A DNA stretch of 64,000 bases from positions 1-64,000 of the forward strand of contig JAKIUF010000018.1 in assembly GCA_021647705.1 (NCBI GenBank), read 5' to 3'. The position numbers and the translations under genes are program-made. The notes beneath the pieces were generated by a model. The model did no database searches and was not told where the DNA came from. It worked only from the letters and a program-made list of their open reading frames with translations. Below are positions 53,198 through 61,804 of the stretch, piece after piece. Source of the stretch: Gammaproteobacteria bacterium. GTDB lineage: Bacteria > Pseudomonadota > Gammaproteobacteria > SZUA-152. Each line of letters opens with the position of its first letter. Within the stretch, counting starts at the first letter, position 1.

Positions 53198-54493
53198 CTA
53201 TAAATGTTGTTCTTTAGCATTTTCTGATTTTGTAGGGTTTAACTGACAAAGTCTGGAAATGGCTTGCAGATAATCATCCAGCACAGAGTCTTGCTCCAAC
53301 AATATCTGCTCAGCTTCTTTGCCAAAAACAGAAGCGGTTTGTGGATGTGCGAGCCAATCACTTAATGTCTTGTGCAATGTTTGTTCATTCGTTACCTGTT
53401 TTGCACCGCCAGTTTGTAACAACAATTGCGTTTCTTCGGCGAAATTCGTCATGTTGGGCCCAAAAATGATAGGTTTGCCCAGCCGTGCGGGTTCCAAAAT
53501 ATTGTGACCGCCGCGAGGGACCAGTGAGCCGCCCATAAATATACAATCTGCACCCTTCATAAAACCTTCCAGTTCACCCAATGTGTCAGCAAGATAAATT
53601 TGGGTGTTGGCATTAATGGTGTCACCACGACTGCGTACAGTAATGCTTTGAGTTGAATATTGTTTATGGAGTTGTTTGAGAATATCGTCTCGACGCTGAG
53701 GGTGGCGAGGGGCGATAACCAGTAGCCGACCTTGTGTTTGTTGCGCCATTTCTTTCCAGATATGAGCGAGTTGCTGTTCTTCATTGTCATGAGTGGAGGC
53801 GGCGAGCACATAAGGGCGGCCAAGGTCGATAGCTTGTGTTTCCGTAGCGTTGTTGGTACTGGCCCATTTGATATTGCCGAGTAAATGTACTTTGTCCACT
53901 GTTGCGCCTAACTGAATGTAAGCATTGGCATCATCTGCCGAGCGGGCCAGGATGGCGCTGACCTTTTTTAAGGTGATGGCGTAGAGTTTTTTTATCCAGG
54001 CTGCGGCATCACGGCTGCGCGAGGAAAGTCGGCCATTGACAATAATCAACGGAATGTTTTGTTGGGCGATGTTTGCAAATAAATTGGGCCACAGCTCAGT
54101 TTCCATGATCAATGCAGCACGGGGTTTTATGGCACATAAAAATCGCTGTGTTGCCCCCGGCCAGTCCATGGGTAAATAAATATGTTGCACATCGGTTGGC
54201 AGGCGTTGTTGCACGAGTGCTGCGCCAGTGGGGGTAACTGTGGTGATCACTATGGGAATATGCGGAAAGCGTTCCCGCAGGGCTACTATTAACGGTTGGG
54301 CGGCGATAAATTCACCCACTGAGGCGGCATGCAGCCATAACGGTGCGTCGGTGCGTTGCGGCAGGCCGGTACCCAGTCGTTGACGGAACAGACGCCACTC
54401 TCCGCTGCGTGTGGCCTGCCAAGCGTTAAAAATCAGAATGAGTGGCGCGAGCAGACGTAGAAGCAGACGATAACGAAACAGTCCTTTGCTCAT
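53198..54493 (-). CDS. waaA: Kdo transferase
   Basis: 431 residues. Adds Kdo from CMP-Kdo to lipid IVA on the inner membrane. An N-terminal membrane anchor (RLLLRLLAPLILIFNAW), then WLHAASVGEFIAAQPLIVAL with the catalytic Glu, PTGAALVQQRL, MDWPGATQRFL, METELWPNL, and the CMP-Kdo site GGSLVPRGGHNILEPARLGK. KdkA upstream suggests a mono-Kdo product. 13 bases separate it from the lpxL-type gene before it, so they are cotranscribed. Confidence 0.95.
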   Translation of the reverse strand: MSKGLFRYRLLLRLLAPLILIFNAWQATRSGEWRLFRQRLGTGLPQRTDAPLWLHAASVGEFIAAQPLIVALRERFPHIPIVITTVTPTGAALVQQRLPTDVQHIYLPMDWPGATQRFLCAIKPRAALIMETELWPNLFANIAQQNIPLIIVNGRLSSRSRDAAAWIKKLYAITLKKVSAILARSADDANAYIQLGATVDKVHLLGNIKWASTNNATETQAIDLGRPYVLAASTHDNEEQQLAHIWKEMAQQTQGRLLVIAPRHPQRRDDILKQLHKQYSTQSITVRSRGDTINANTQIYLADTLGELEGFMKGADCIFMGGSLVPRGGHNILEPARLGKPIIFGPNMTNFAEETQLLLQTGGAKQVTNEQTLHKTLSDWLAHPQTASVFGKEAEQILLEQDSVLDDYLQAISRLCQLNPTKSENAKEQHL

Positions 54494-54506
54494 GACGGTT
54501 TGTTAT

Positions 54507-55508
54507 TCATGGTGGCGTTTCTTCACGGCGTTGGCGGTCACTCTCACGGGTGCGTTTTTTATCAGCCCAGCTATACAGGCCGGGCTCACCTTCAGGGCGG
54601 GTTTTAAAGCGGCGATGTAACCACAAGTATTGGTCTGGCACTTTGCGTACTTGCTGCTCAATGACGGCATTGATGCGAGCGGCATCGGCGATGTCATCAC
54701 CGCTGGGAAAGTCGGTTAATGCGGGCAGTAGCGTCAGTTTATAACCGCTGTCATCGTCAAGGCGTTGAGAGAAAAAAGGGACCACGGGTGCGCCGGAGAG
54801 TCTGGCTAGTTTGGAGGTCATCACCAACGATGCGGTTTGTATACCAAAAAAAGGAGCGAATACACTGTTGCGAGAGCCAAAATCCTGGTCCGTGGCATAC
54901 CATACGACGGTACCCTCGCGCAGTGCCCGAACCATGCCCCGCATATCTCTGCGTGAAATAATTCGATCCAGATGCGTTTCCCGTGAGTGTTTGATGATTG
55001 CCTCGAACAGAGGGTTGTCATGCTTGCGGTACATCGCAGCACAGGGGTGAAATTGCGACAGCAGGCGGCCACTGATTTCCAGGCTGGTAAAGTGGGCTCC
55101 CAATAGCAGCACTCCCTTGCCCTGGGCGGTGGCCTGTTGCAGATGTTCCAGACCTTCGATCTCTACTCGTCTGGCCAGCATCTTGTCTTTGCCCCACCAG
55201 GCGAGACCAGTCTCCATCAGGCTAATACCTGCGGAGTGGAAGGTTTTGCGCACCAGCATTTGTTGCGCGTCAGCGTTCAGCTCGGGAAAACAAAGGGCGA
55301 TATTACAACGGGTGATATGGCGACGGCGGCGGGCCAGATAGTACATCAGTATGCCCAGTTGTGCGCCTAACCGCATTTGCAGACCAAATGGCAGACGACT
55401 CAGTGTCCATAATGCCCCCAGGCCCAACCAGGTGGGCCAGTAGCGGGGATGCAGAAAGGCAGTGGGCCGGAAATGCTCGTTTGGCTTACGATGTTCGATG
55501 GTCTTCAC
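54507..55508 (-). CDS. lpxL: lipid A lauroyl/myristoyl acyltransferase (LpxL/HtrB-type)
   Basis: 333 residues. Secondary acylation of Kdo-lipid A at the inner membrane. An N-terminal hydrophobic anchor (ARY-like HPRYWPTWLGLGALWTL), catalytic HX4E motif in LLGAHFTSLEISG, then YRKHDNPLFEAI, WYATDQDFGSRNSVFAPFFG and GAPVVPFFSQRL. The start codon is taken at 55508 (MKTIEHRKPNEHF). The C-terminus is strongly basic (KKRTRESDRQRREE). Cotranscribed with waaA. Which acyl chain is used cannot be told. Confidence 0.9.
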   Translation of the reverse strand: MKTIEHRKPNEHFRPTAFLHPRYWPTWLGLGALWTLSRLPFGLQMRLGAQLGILMYYLARRRRHITRCNIALCFPELNADAQQMLVRKTFHSAGISLMETGLAWWGKDKMLARRVEIEGLEHLQQATAQGKGVLLLGAHFTSLEISGRLLSQFHPCAAMYRKHDNPLFEAIIKHSRETHLDRIISRRDMRGMVRALREGTVVWYATDQDFGSRNSVFAPFFGIQTASLVMTSKLARLSGAPVVPFFSQRLDDDSGYKLTLLPALTDFPSGDDIADAARINAVIEQQVRKVPDQYLWLHRRFKTRPEGEPGLYSWADKKRTRESDRQRREETPP

Positions 55509-55588
55509 GAGGTCGTGGTGATTGAGAGAAACCGTGGCACCCGCTTTTCCGAATGATTAAATCGACACAGTGCTGAACGCAGGCAAAG

Positions 55589-56941
55589 TTAATGTAACCA
55601 ATTGCTGATTGCTTGCAGGCTGTCAGCGGTCAGTGAGCCGGAAGCTTGTTTGAGGCGCAAGGTATTCAGGATGTAATCGTAGCGAGATTGGGCATAATCA
55701 CGTTGGGCACTGAACAGGTTGCGACGGGCAAGCAATACGTCAACCGTGGTGCGGGTGCCCACATCATAACCTGCCTCGGCAGCACGCAGCGCACTTTGGT
55801 TGGACACCAGTGCCTGTTTGAGTGCTTGAACACGGCTGATACCGGAGAGCACACCGAGATAGGCATTACGCACCTGTAGTTGGGTTTTGCGGCGTTGTTC
55901 TTCCAGTGCTTGTCGGCTGGCGTCGAGCAAATACAGTGCTTGACGGGTTTGAGAGCTGGTGCGACCACCTGCGTAGATGGGCAGGTTAAAGCTCAGGCCG
56001 ATGACGTTAGTGTCGGAGGTGCTGGCACGGGAGCCACCACTATCGTTATAGGCGCTGCTGGCTTCAAGGTCGAGGGTTGGGTAGTGGCCACTACGCTGTT
56101 GGGCCACGTTTTCCCGGGATTCAGCCAGTGTAGCCTGGGCAGCCAGCAAGGCAGGGTTTTGTTCCAGGGCGGTGCGGGTCCATTGTTCAATGTCTTCCGG
56201 GTCAGGGCGTACCAGAGTGATCTCGTCATTCAGTTTATCCAGCTCGTCATGATAAGTGCCAGTGAGGGCACGCAGTGCTTCAATGCGGTTGTCGAGCTGA
56301 TTACCGGTGAGAATTTCTTCGGCCAGCGTAAGATCATAACGGGCCTGAGATTCATGCACGTCGGTGATGGCGACCAGGCCCACGTCGAAACGCTGCTGGG
56401 TTTGCTCAAGTTGGCGTTTGATAGCCAGTTTTTCGGCTCGGGCGAATGCCAGGTCGTCGCGGCGGGCGAGGATGTCGAAATAGGCCTCGGCGACACGTAG
56501 CTGTAGGTCTTGTTGGGCTGTTTCGTATTCGGCATCGGCGCGGGTGACGCTGTGTTTGGCCAGACGGCGGGCGACATAATTGTTACGTTGGTAAAGAGGT
56601 AGCTTCAAGTTGAGGGAATAGCTGGTAGTGCCGAAATTGCTGGAGCCAAGAAAACCATCTCCAAATGCACTCTTGGTAACATTTTGACTGCTTTCGGTTC
56701 TACTGGCTTTTATATCAATGCTGGGCAAAAAATTGGCACGGCTTTGCGGCAATGCTTCCAGCGCGGCAGCATGGTTTGCCGTGGCGCGCTGGATGGTCGG
56801 ATCGTTACCGGCTGCCAGATTATAAACATCCATTAGTGATTCGCTGTGAGCGGTGGAAAGCATGAATGCTAAGCCAAAGCCAAGCAAAGTACTGCAATAC
56901 CGGAAGCCATGTTGAGAGGGACGTGGAGAGAAACGTCGCAT
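55589..56941 (-). CDS. tolC: TolC-family outer membrane efflux channel
   Basis: 450 residues. Signal peptide ending STAHS (about residue 33), then two internally repeated outer membrane efflux halves: SLMDVYNLAAGNDPTIQRA, ANFLPSIDIKASRTES, LKLPLYQRNNYVARRL, VAEAYFDILARRDDL; and the second LLAAQATLAESRENVAQQRS, FNLPIYAGGRTSSQTRQAL, VRNAYLGVLSGISRV. Forms trimeric channels for drug efflux and type I secretion. Followed on the strand by waaA/lpxL genes and preceded by the pcm-type gene, an order seen in pseudomonads and relatives. Confidence 0.95.
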   Translation of the reverse strand: MRRFSPRPSQHGFRYCSTLLGFGLAFMLSTAHSESLMDVYNLAAGNDPTIQRATANHAAALEALPQSRANFLPSIDIKASRTESSQNVTKSAFGDGFLGSSNFGTTSYSLNLKLPLYQRNNYVARRLAKHSVTRADAEYETAQQDLQLRVAEAYFDILARRDDLAFARAEKLAIKRQLEQTQQRFDVGLVAITDVHESQARYDLTLAEEILTGNQLDNRIEALRALTGTYHDELDKLNDEITLVRPDPEDIEQWTRTALEQNPALLAAQATLAESRENVAQQRSGHYPTLDLEASSAYNDSGGSRASTSDTNVIGLSFNLPIYAGGRTSSQTRQALYLLDASRQALEEQRRKTQLQVRNAYLGVLSGISRVQALKQALVSNQSALRAAEAGYDVGTRTTVDVLLARRNLFSAQRDYAQSRYDYILNTLRLKQASGSLTADSLQAISNWLH

Positions 56942-57015
56942 GTTGTACTCCTTTTTAATACCAGCTCGGTGTCTGGCGGGAATGTCCAGGCAGAAGGTGT
57001 ATCCGTGAAAAATGA

Positions 57016-57699
57016 CTAAAAAACAAAAGCGGATGGTTGTTCGGCATTGATCAGCGCAGGAAAATCTGTTTCAAACAGAGCGGTAGTCGTCCACTGTGTT
57101 TCACTGACCCGGGTAATGAGCAATACCTGCATGGCGGGCGACTGACCAACAATGACCACCAGACGGCCACCCACGGTTAATTGTTGCTGAAAGTTTTCGG
57201 GCAAAATCGGCAGCGAGCCAGTGATAGCGATGACATCAAAAGGACCGTCCTGCTCCCAGCCTCGTGAAGCATCACCTTGTAACAAGACCACATTTTCGAT
57301 GCTCTGGGTGGTGAGGCGTGTCTGAGTGGTAGCCATAATGTTGGCATCGATCTCGACACTGTGGACCTGTTTACCCAGCTTGGCGAGCAGCGCGGTAAAA
57401 TAGCCGCTGCCCGTGCCGATTTCCAGAATCGAGTCTTCGGGCTGGATATCCAGCGCCTGTAACAGGCGGCCTTCCATAATGGGTTTCATCATCATCTGCC
57501 CATTGGGCAGTGGAATATTAATATCAGAAAAGGCCAGATCACGGTAGTTGGCGGGAACAAAGGCTTCGCGAGGTGTATTGGCAATCACCTCCAGTACCCG
57601 TTGGTCCAGCACTTCTGCCGGGCGGATTTGTTGCTCAATCATGTTGAAGCGAGCTTGTTCGGTTGTGGATTCCATGTTGTCTGCCATTGAGATTGTCAT
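57016..57699 (-). CDS. protein-L-isoaspartate O-methyltransferase family protein
   Basis: 227 residues (an internal ATG at residue 5 is an alternative start). SAM-dependent fold: RFNMIEQQIRPAEVLDQRVL, NTPREAFVPANYRDLAFSD, MMKPIMEGRLLQALDIQ, motif I ILEIGTGSGYFTALLAKLG, and post-I VHSVEID. In this tolC-linked branch some members lack a proven repair function, so the name is by family only. It reads into tolC across 74 bases. Confidence 0.88.
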   Translation of the reverse strand: MTISMADNMESTTEQARFNMIEQQIRPAEVLDQRVLEVIANTPREAFVPANYRDLAFSDINIPLPNGQMMMKPIMEGRLLQALDIQPEDSILEIGTGSGYFTALLAKLGKQVHSVEIDANIMATTQTRLTTQSIENVVLLQGDASRGWEQDGPFDVIAITGSLPILPENFQQQLTVGGRLVVIVGQSPAMQVLLITRVSETQWTTTALFETDFPALINAEQPSAFVF

Positions 57700-57791
57700 C
57701 GCCTTTGTTACCGGGTTTTAAATATCAAGCTACAAGAAAAGACAAGCTAGGTTACGAGGTTTGTTGAAGCGAGGCAAGAGACGGTAAGCAG

Positions 57792-57823
57792 CGTTGGGGG
57801 GTCGCAGGCTCACCACCAACCTA
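57792..57823. repeat. GTTGG..CCAAC hairpin repeat
   Basis: GTTGGGGGGTCGCAGGCTCACCACCAAC: related to the hairpins at 6999-7073 and 22550-22583, with weaker pairing. Confidence 0.5.
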
Positions 57824-57845
57824 CAATTTGTTAACTTAAGACATT

Positions 57846-58029
57846 GGGACGCAACGTTTTTAGTGTTTTTCTCTGTGTCCTTTGAGCCTCTGCGATCTCT
57901 GCGTTTATAACTCGTCACTTGTTAGTACCACAACAACATAACTTCCCAATAGTCTGGAACGATTGTCCAAGAACTTCTGATATTGCGCAGGCTTCAGTCA
58001 TTGATTCATTATTCAGGTGCGTAACATCA
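57846..58029 (-). mobile_element. CGCAGAGG-type element, copy 9 (loop-flipped, left arm truncated)
   Basis: Loop TTTTTAGTGTTTTTCTC, one surviving hairpin arm to CTCTGCGTTTATAAC, then CACTTGTTAGTACCACAAC, CTGATATTGCGCAG, TTGATTCATTATTCAGGTGC and the end GTAACATCA. The flanks are the reverse complement of those in copies 4 and 7, but the loop has the same direction, as in copy 2. The terminal TGA on the minus strand is the stop codon of the DsrE-like gene. Confidence 0.75.
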
Positions 58030-58500
58030 GTGTTTAATTTCGATAAGCACGTAGCCCATGGCTTCATAATTGCGAATCTCTGTCGGCCCGGCGGGAGTAA
58101 CATCGACATAATCCGGAAAATCATCAGCAGTTTTACCTCGCCACGAGGCGTGGGTGCCGCAGACATGCACAGGTACATCACTGGCTACCAGGGATTGCAC
58201 GGCGGTGTGTACCAAGGCATTTTCCTTTTTCTGATTTTTCATAAGGCCAAACTGTTCGCTACCATGGGAAACCACAGCAAGGCCGATACCGGGAAAACGT
58301 TCCCGCAGTTGCCTGATATATTTATTGACGGCGGGAATGGCCCATTGCAAGGCATCGTCATTGCCTTCGACAATTTCAAATACGACGCCAAAGGGCGCGT
58401 CTTTTTGTGCGAGCAGTTGTTCGATTTCCTGTTGATTATTGGCCTGGACATTGGCCGTCAGGAAAAACAGAAAACTACTGAGAAGAATAAGACGATACAT
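58027..58500 (-). CDS. periplasmic DsrE/DsrF-like protein
   Basis: 157 residues. Signal peptide (LILLSSFLFFLTANVQA, cleavage near residue 20). DsrE-type fold: FGVVFEIVEGNDDALQWAIP, GIGLAVVSHGSEQFGL, VPVHVCGTHASWRG with the conserved Cys, and C-terminal NYEAMGYVLIEIKH. Periplasmic members of the family are linked to sulfur handling, but no partner genes are present here. The stop codon comes from the end of a mobile repeat, so the native C-terminus may differ by a few residues. Confidence 0.82.
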   Translation of the reverse strand: MYRLILLSSFLFFLTANVQANNQQEIEQLLAQKDAPFGVVFEIVEGNDDALQWAIPAVNKYIRQLRERFPGIGLAVVSHGSEQFGLMKNQKKENALVHTAVQSLVASDVPVHVCGTHASWRGKTADDFPDYVDVTPAGPTEIRNYEAMGYVLIEIKH

Positions 58501-58642
58501 GTGTGACTCCTGGCTATTTTCCTGGCTGAGCAGCTTGTGCAGTGGCCGGAGGGTTGGACATCTGACTTGGCATTGTGTTCCTATTTACGGTAGTTTTCGC
58601 CGGAAAGCTTTCGAAAAACTATTCACAGGTACACAGTTAGCC

Positions 58643-59107
58643 ATGATCGAACATTTCAAGCAATTTTTTGAAAAACATCTTTCACCACCCGCAGACAATG
58701 AGGCTGTGGACCAGGAGTGTTTACATCTGGCCACTGCGGCTTTGCTGGTGGAAATGACGCGCGCCGATGGCGAAGTAAGAGCGGACGAGCAGGCCGCTGT
58801 GGCACGGGCACTCCGCAAGGCTTTTGATATCGGCGAGGAAAAAACAGCGGAATTGATCCGTCTGGCGGAGTCGGAAATCACCGATGCTACTTGTTACCAC
58901 CAATTTACCTCTTTGATTAATAAAAACTTTTCTAAAGCACAAAAGGTGCAAGTGGTAGAGATGTTGTGGGAGGTGGCCTATGCAGACGCCGAAATGGAAA
59001 AGTATGAAGAGCATCTGCTGCGCCGACTCAGCGATTTGTTGTACGTGCCGCACCACGAATTCATTCAATCCAAGCTGCGGGTGCAGGCACGGCTTGAGAC
59101 TGATTGA
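58643..59107 (+). CDS. TerB-family protein
   Basis: 154 residues from ATG 58643 (MIEHFKQFFEKHL); the frame is open back to 58439 but the family begins here. An all-helical TerB fold with conserved acidic pairs: LLVEMTRADGEVRADEQAAV (about 37-57) and WEVAYADAEMEKYEEHLLRR (about 115-135), which bind metal in the family. Cytosolic. TerB domains occur in tellurite resistance and in stress or membrane-associated complexes; no other ter gene is nearby. Confidence 0.87.
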   Translation: MIEHFKQFFEKHLSPPADNEAVDQECLHLATAALLVEMTRADGEVRADEQAAVARALRKAFDIGEEKTAELIRLAESEITDATCYHQFTSLINKNFSKAQKVQVVEMLWEVAYADAEMEKYEEHLLRRLSDLLYVPHHEFIQSKLRVQARLETD

Positions 59108-59272
59108 CGTCCGCCCAGGGTGGAGTTTTTCACCCGCTTTTGCTTTGCCAGAGATTACCCTGGCCATTTTGCAGGATCTCTTCAGTTTCTTGATCACGTT
59201 GCCGCTAGGTAGGGCAAGGTGCATGCCTGTCGCCGGGGCATGTGTGGATTCTGAATAGACGAGAACTCTTTG

Positions 59273-60907
59273 ATGACACGCTGGTTTTCTACCCTGAGCC
59301 TCCGCTGGAGGCTCCAGATCAGTTTTTTTTTGGTCACTGTGGTGGCTATTGTTTTTGTGCGCTGGGAGGGTTATCAACATCTGCTGCAACTGGCTGAAGT
59401 TACCCGGCAAAATGGTGTGACACCAGAGCTTATTACCCAGCTGGATGCCGGTCTTAGCGCTTACGTGACCAATGCCGTATGGCAGTCTGCGCTGGAATTG
59501 GCTGTTTTGTTTTTGGTGATTTCCATTCTGGCCAAACGTTTTGTTGCGCCCATTGAATCACTGTGCCAGGCCGCAGAAAATATTGGGAAGGGTGACCTGA
59601 CACACGAGGTGAAATTTACCACCAATGATGAAATCGGTGTGCTGGCAGGCAGTTTTAACACCCTGCTTGGCGGGCTGAAAGAAATTGTACACAGCGTTGA
59701 CGCTACCAGCGCACAGTTGGAGCAGTCGGCGTATCAGGTAGCCACCATTTCTCATGAAATCAGTGAAGTCAGCCAGTCGGAAAATGCCGTCACCGAAGGC
59801 ATGATCCAGGATGCCACCGTGCTGATCGGGGTGGCAGAATCCGTGCAACAAATGGCACGGGAGGCTATTGAGCGGGCAACAATTGCCAACCAGGGTGCGC
59901 AGGAAGGTATTGCCTATGTGGGCGACAACGTTGCCGGCATGGATGAAACCGTGGCGGATGTGACACACGCCTCCAAGAAGGTAGCGGAGTTAAAAGATGC
60001 GGCTCAGCAAATTTACGAGATTATCGGCACCATTCGCGGTATTGCCGAGCAAACGAACCTGCTTGCGTTGAATGCCGCCATTGAGGCGGCGCGTGCCGGT
60101 GATTCAGGGCGTGGTTTTGCCGTGGTGGCGGATGAGGTGCGTGACCTGGCCACGCGTACCACAGATTCCACCAGTAAAATCACCGATATCATTAACAAGA
60201 TCAATGGTCAGGTGGGTCAGGTGGCAGAATCCATGGAGACTGTAGCGGAAAGGGTGAACGGCAGTCAGGGGCGGGCCCGTGAGGCCGGTGCGGTTATTGA
60301 GCGTATCGCCCATGATATTTCCAGCGTGGCCGATGCCAATCAGAAAATTGACGATGAAAGCAAAACGCAGTTGAACCAGTTGCAGATGTTGCAAATTCGA
60401 CTCGCCGGGCTGTTTGAAAGCGTGCAGCAAACGGCTGCCAAGGTGGAAAACACCGCCAATGTAAGTGATGACCTTTATCGCGTAACGGAAAGTTTGCGCC
60501 AGGTTTTGTCACAGTTTACCTACGAAAAAATTGTGCATACACCGCAAATCAGTAATGAGCATCGGGTGGCCCCCCGTCTGAGCCATCAATTGCGTGTGCG
60601 GTTTTGGCAGAGCGGTGCTCAGTTTGAGAGTATCTGTAATGATCTGAGTCTGTCGGGCATGAAGTTGCGCATCAAACGTGAACTTGATACTAAAGAGCCC
60701 ATTGATCTGGAGGTTTTTTTACCTTACGAAAATCTTGCAGAATACGAGGCTCAGCGTCCTGTGGCTTTGCGCGCTGAAGTGGTTTGGCAGAGGCGGGAGA
60801 ATGGAAAATTACAATGTGGTCTGCATTTCATTGATTTAACCTCTGAGCGGGAAGAAGAATTGAATCGGTGTTTTGAATATTTTAACGAGGAAGCACAATA
60901 CGCTTGA
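59273..60907 (+). CDS. methyl-accepting chemotaxis protein with C-terminal PilZ domain
   Basis: 544 residues from ATG 59273. Two transmembrane helices (about 13-30 and 70-86) enclose a very short periplasmic loop, then HAMP (LAKRFVAPIESLCQAAENIG, about 88-140), a signalling hairpin with the tip GIAEQTNLLALNAAIEAARA, and a PilZ-like domain (about 430-540: RVAPRLSHQLRVRFW, LSLSGMKLRI). A PilZ tail suggests direct control by cyclic-di-GMP; the RxxxR element at RVAPR fits that. With so little sensory domain it may sense through the membrane or cytosol. Confidence 0.9.
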   Translation: MTRWFSTLSLRWRLQISFFLVTVVAIVFVRWEGYQHLLQLAEVTRQNGVTPELITQLDAGLSAYVTNAVWQSALELAVLFLVISILAKRFVAPIESLCQAAENIGKGDLTHEVKFTTNDEIGVLAGSFNTLLGGLKEIVHSVDATSAQLEQSAYQVATISHEISEVSQSENAVTEGMIQDATVLIGVAESVQQMAREAIERATIANQGAQEGIAYVGDNVAGMDETVADVTHASKKVAELKDAAQQIYEIIGTIRGIAEQTNLLALNAAIEAARAGDSGRGFAVVADEVRDLATRTTDSTSKITDIINKINGQVGQVAESMETVAERVNGSQGRAREAGAVIERIAHDISSVADANQKIDDESKTQLNQLQMLQIRLAGLFESVQQTAAKVENTANVSDDLYRVTESLRQVLSQFTYEKIVHTPQISNEHRVAPRLSHQLRVRFWQSGAQFESICNDLSLSGMKLRIKRELDTKEPIDLEVFLPYENLAEYEAQRPVALRAEVVWQRRENGKLQCGLHFIDLTSEREEELNRCFEYFNEEAQYA

Positions 60908-60939
60908 TGCGTAATGCATCAGGGTTACCTGGCTATTTG

Positions 60940-61389
60940 TCAGGTAATAAACTGTGGATCAGGAACATGTACATTTCTAACGTTTCCATTCGCTATAAGG
61001 TATCGCCGATAAAAGTTTCTCATTGTTATACAGTGGAACAATAAGAGTAGAGTATATTTTTCTATAGCCGTATTATATTTATTCGCTATTGAGGCTATAT
61101 GTCTGCTTTTGACAATTTCAAGGGCTTGCGCATCATTAATCATCAATGGTTTTTTCTTAATTGCATCTACAGCATTCTTTTTTGTTAATCCAAGGTAGGG
61201 CTTGAGTTTATCAATAAGTGTTTTTGATAGCTTTAATTTTTTTAAATTCGTCTCATTGCGTTGGCCTAAATCAAACCCGGTTGCTATTGTTACACCACTT
61301 TTACTGCCTCCTTCATTGGGAACATAACCGAGTAATTTTCGACCACCTTCTCGATCACTGAGAAATTTGTAGTCTATTTTATCGGTCAT
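60940..61389 (-). CDS. pesticin-type lysozyme, C-terminus probably lost
   Basis: 149 residues from ATG 61389 (MTDKIDYKFLSDREGG), with GGAGG about 7 bases upstream. It resembles the lysozyme-like domain of pesticin: FLSDREGG with the catalytic Glu, then GVTIATGFDLGQR with the Thr and Asp of the active site, and LGLTKKNAVDAIKKKPLMIN. After about residue 115 the sequence stops resembling the family (LLLFHCITMRNFYRRYL), consistent with a frameshift and loss of the last third. AT-rich. No signal peptide, as in phage- or secretion-delivered peptidoglycan hydrolases. Confidence 0.6.
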   Translation of the reverse strand: MTDKIDYKFLSDREGGRKLLGYVPNEGGSKSGVTIATGFDLGQRNETNLKKLKLSKTLIDKLKPYLGLTKKNAVDAIKKKPLMINDAQALEIVKSRHIASIANKYNTAIEKYTLLLLFHCITMRNFYRRYLIANGNVRNVHVPDPQFIT

Positions 61390-61592
61390 TGCTTGCCTCC
61401 TGCTATTTTTCAATCAAAAGACGAGGCTAACAAGTGCCAGCCCGAAAACCCCTGAAACAAACCATGGTTTCATGGTGAAGTTAATCCATCTATTTATTCA
61501 AGTGAATATAATGGCGTGTTTTGAGAGGTGTTTTCAGTGCCACCTGGCAACATTGTGCGGGTTGAGTAGCAGGAAAGATAAAAGCCCACAGA

Positions 61593-61651
61593 CATGGATG
61601 AATCCGTAGCGAATGTGACACAGGCAGGTGAAGGAGTTAAAGAATGCCGCC
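61593..61651 (+). pseudogene. chemoreceptor gene scrap
   Basis: CATGGATGAATCCGTAGC and GAATGTGACACAGGC, then GAAGGAGTTAAAGAATGC match 59939-60001 of the chemoreceptor gene, with an eight-base gap and several changes (MDESVANVTQA against MDETVADVTHA). No open frame continues on either side. The remains of a second, related receptor gene. Confidence 0.6.
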
Positions 61652-61804
61652 CGGAAAACTGCCGGATAAAATACCGGGTTTGGACAAGTATTAAATCAGC
61701 TGTGATCATCCACTGAATAGTAAGCCTATAAAAAACCGGGTTGAAGCCACAAAATCTCCAATCGTATACTGGTCGCACAATTCTTGAATCTCTTCGGGAG
61801 ATAT

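Noticed and set aside
53043..53246. 67-residue plus-strand frame
   Set aside because: Overlaps the waaA 3' end, no ribosome site, AT-rich random-looking peptide.
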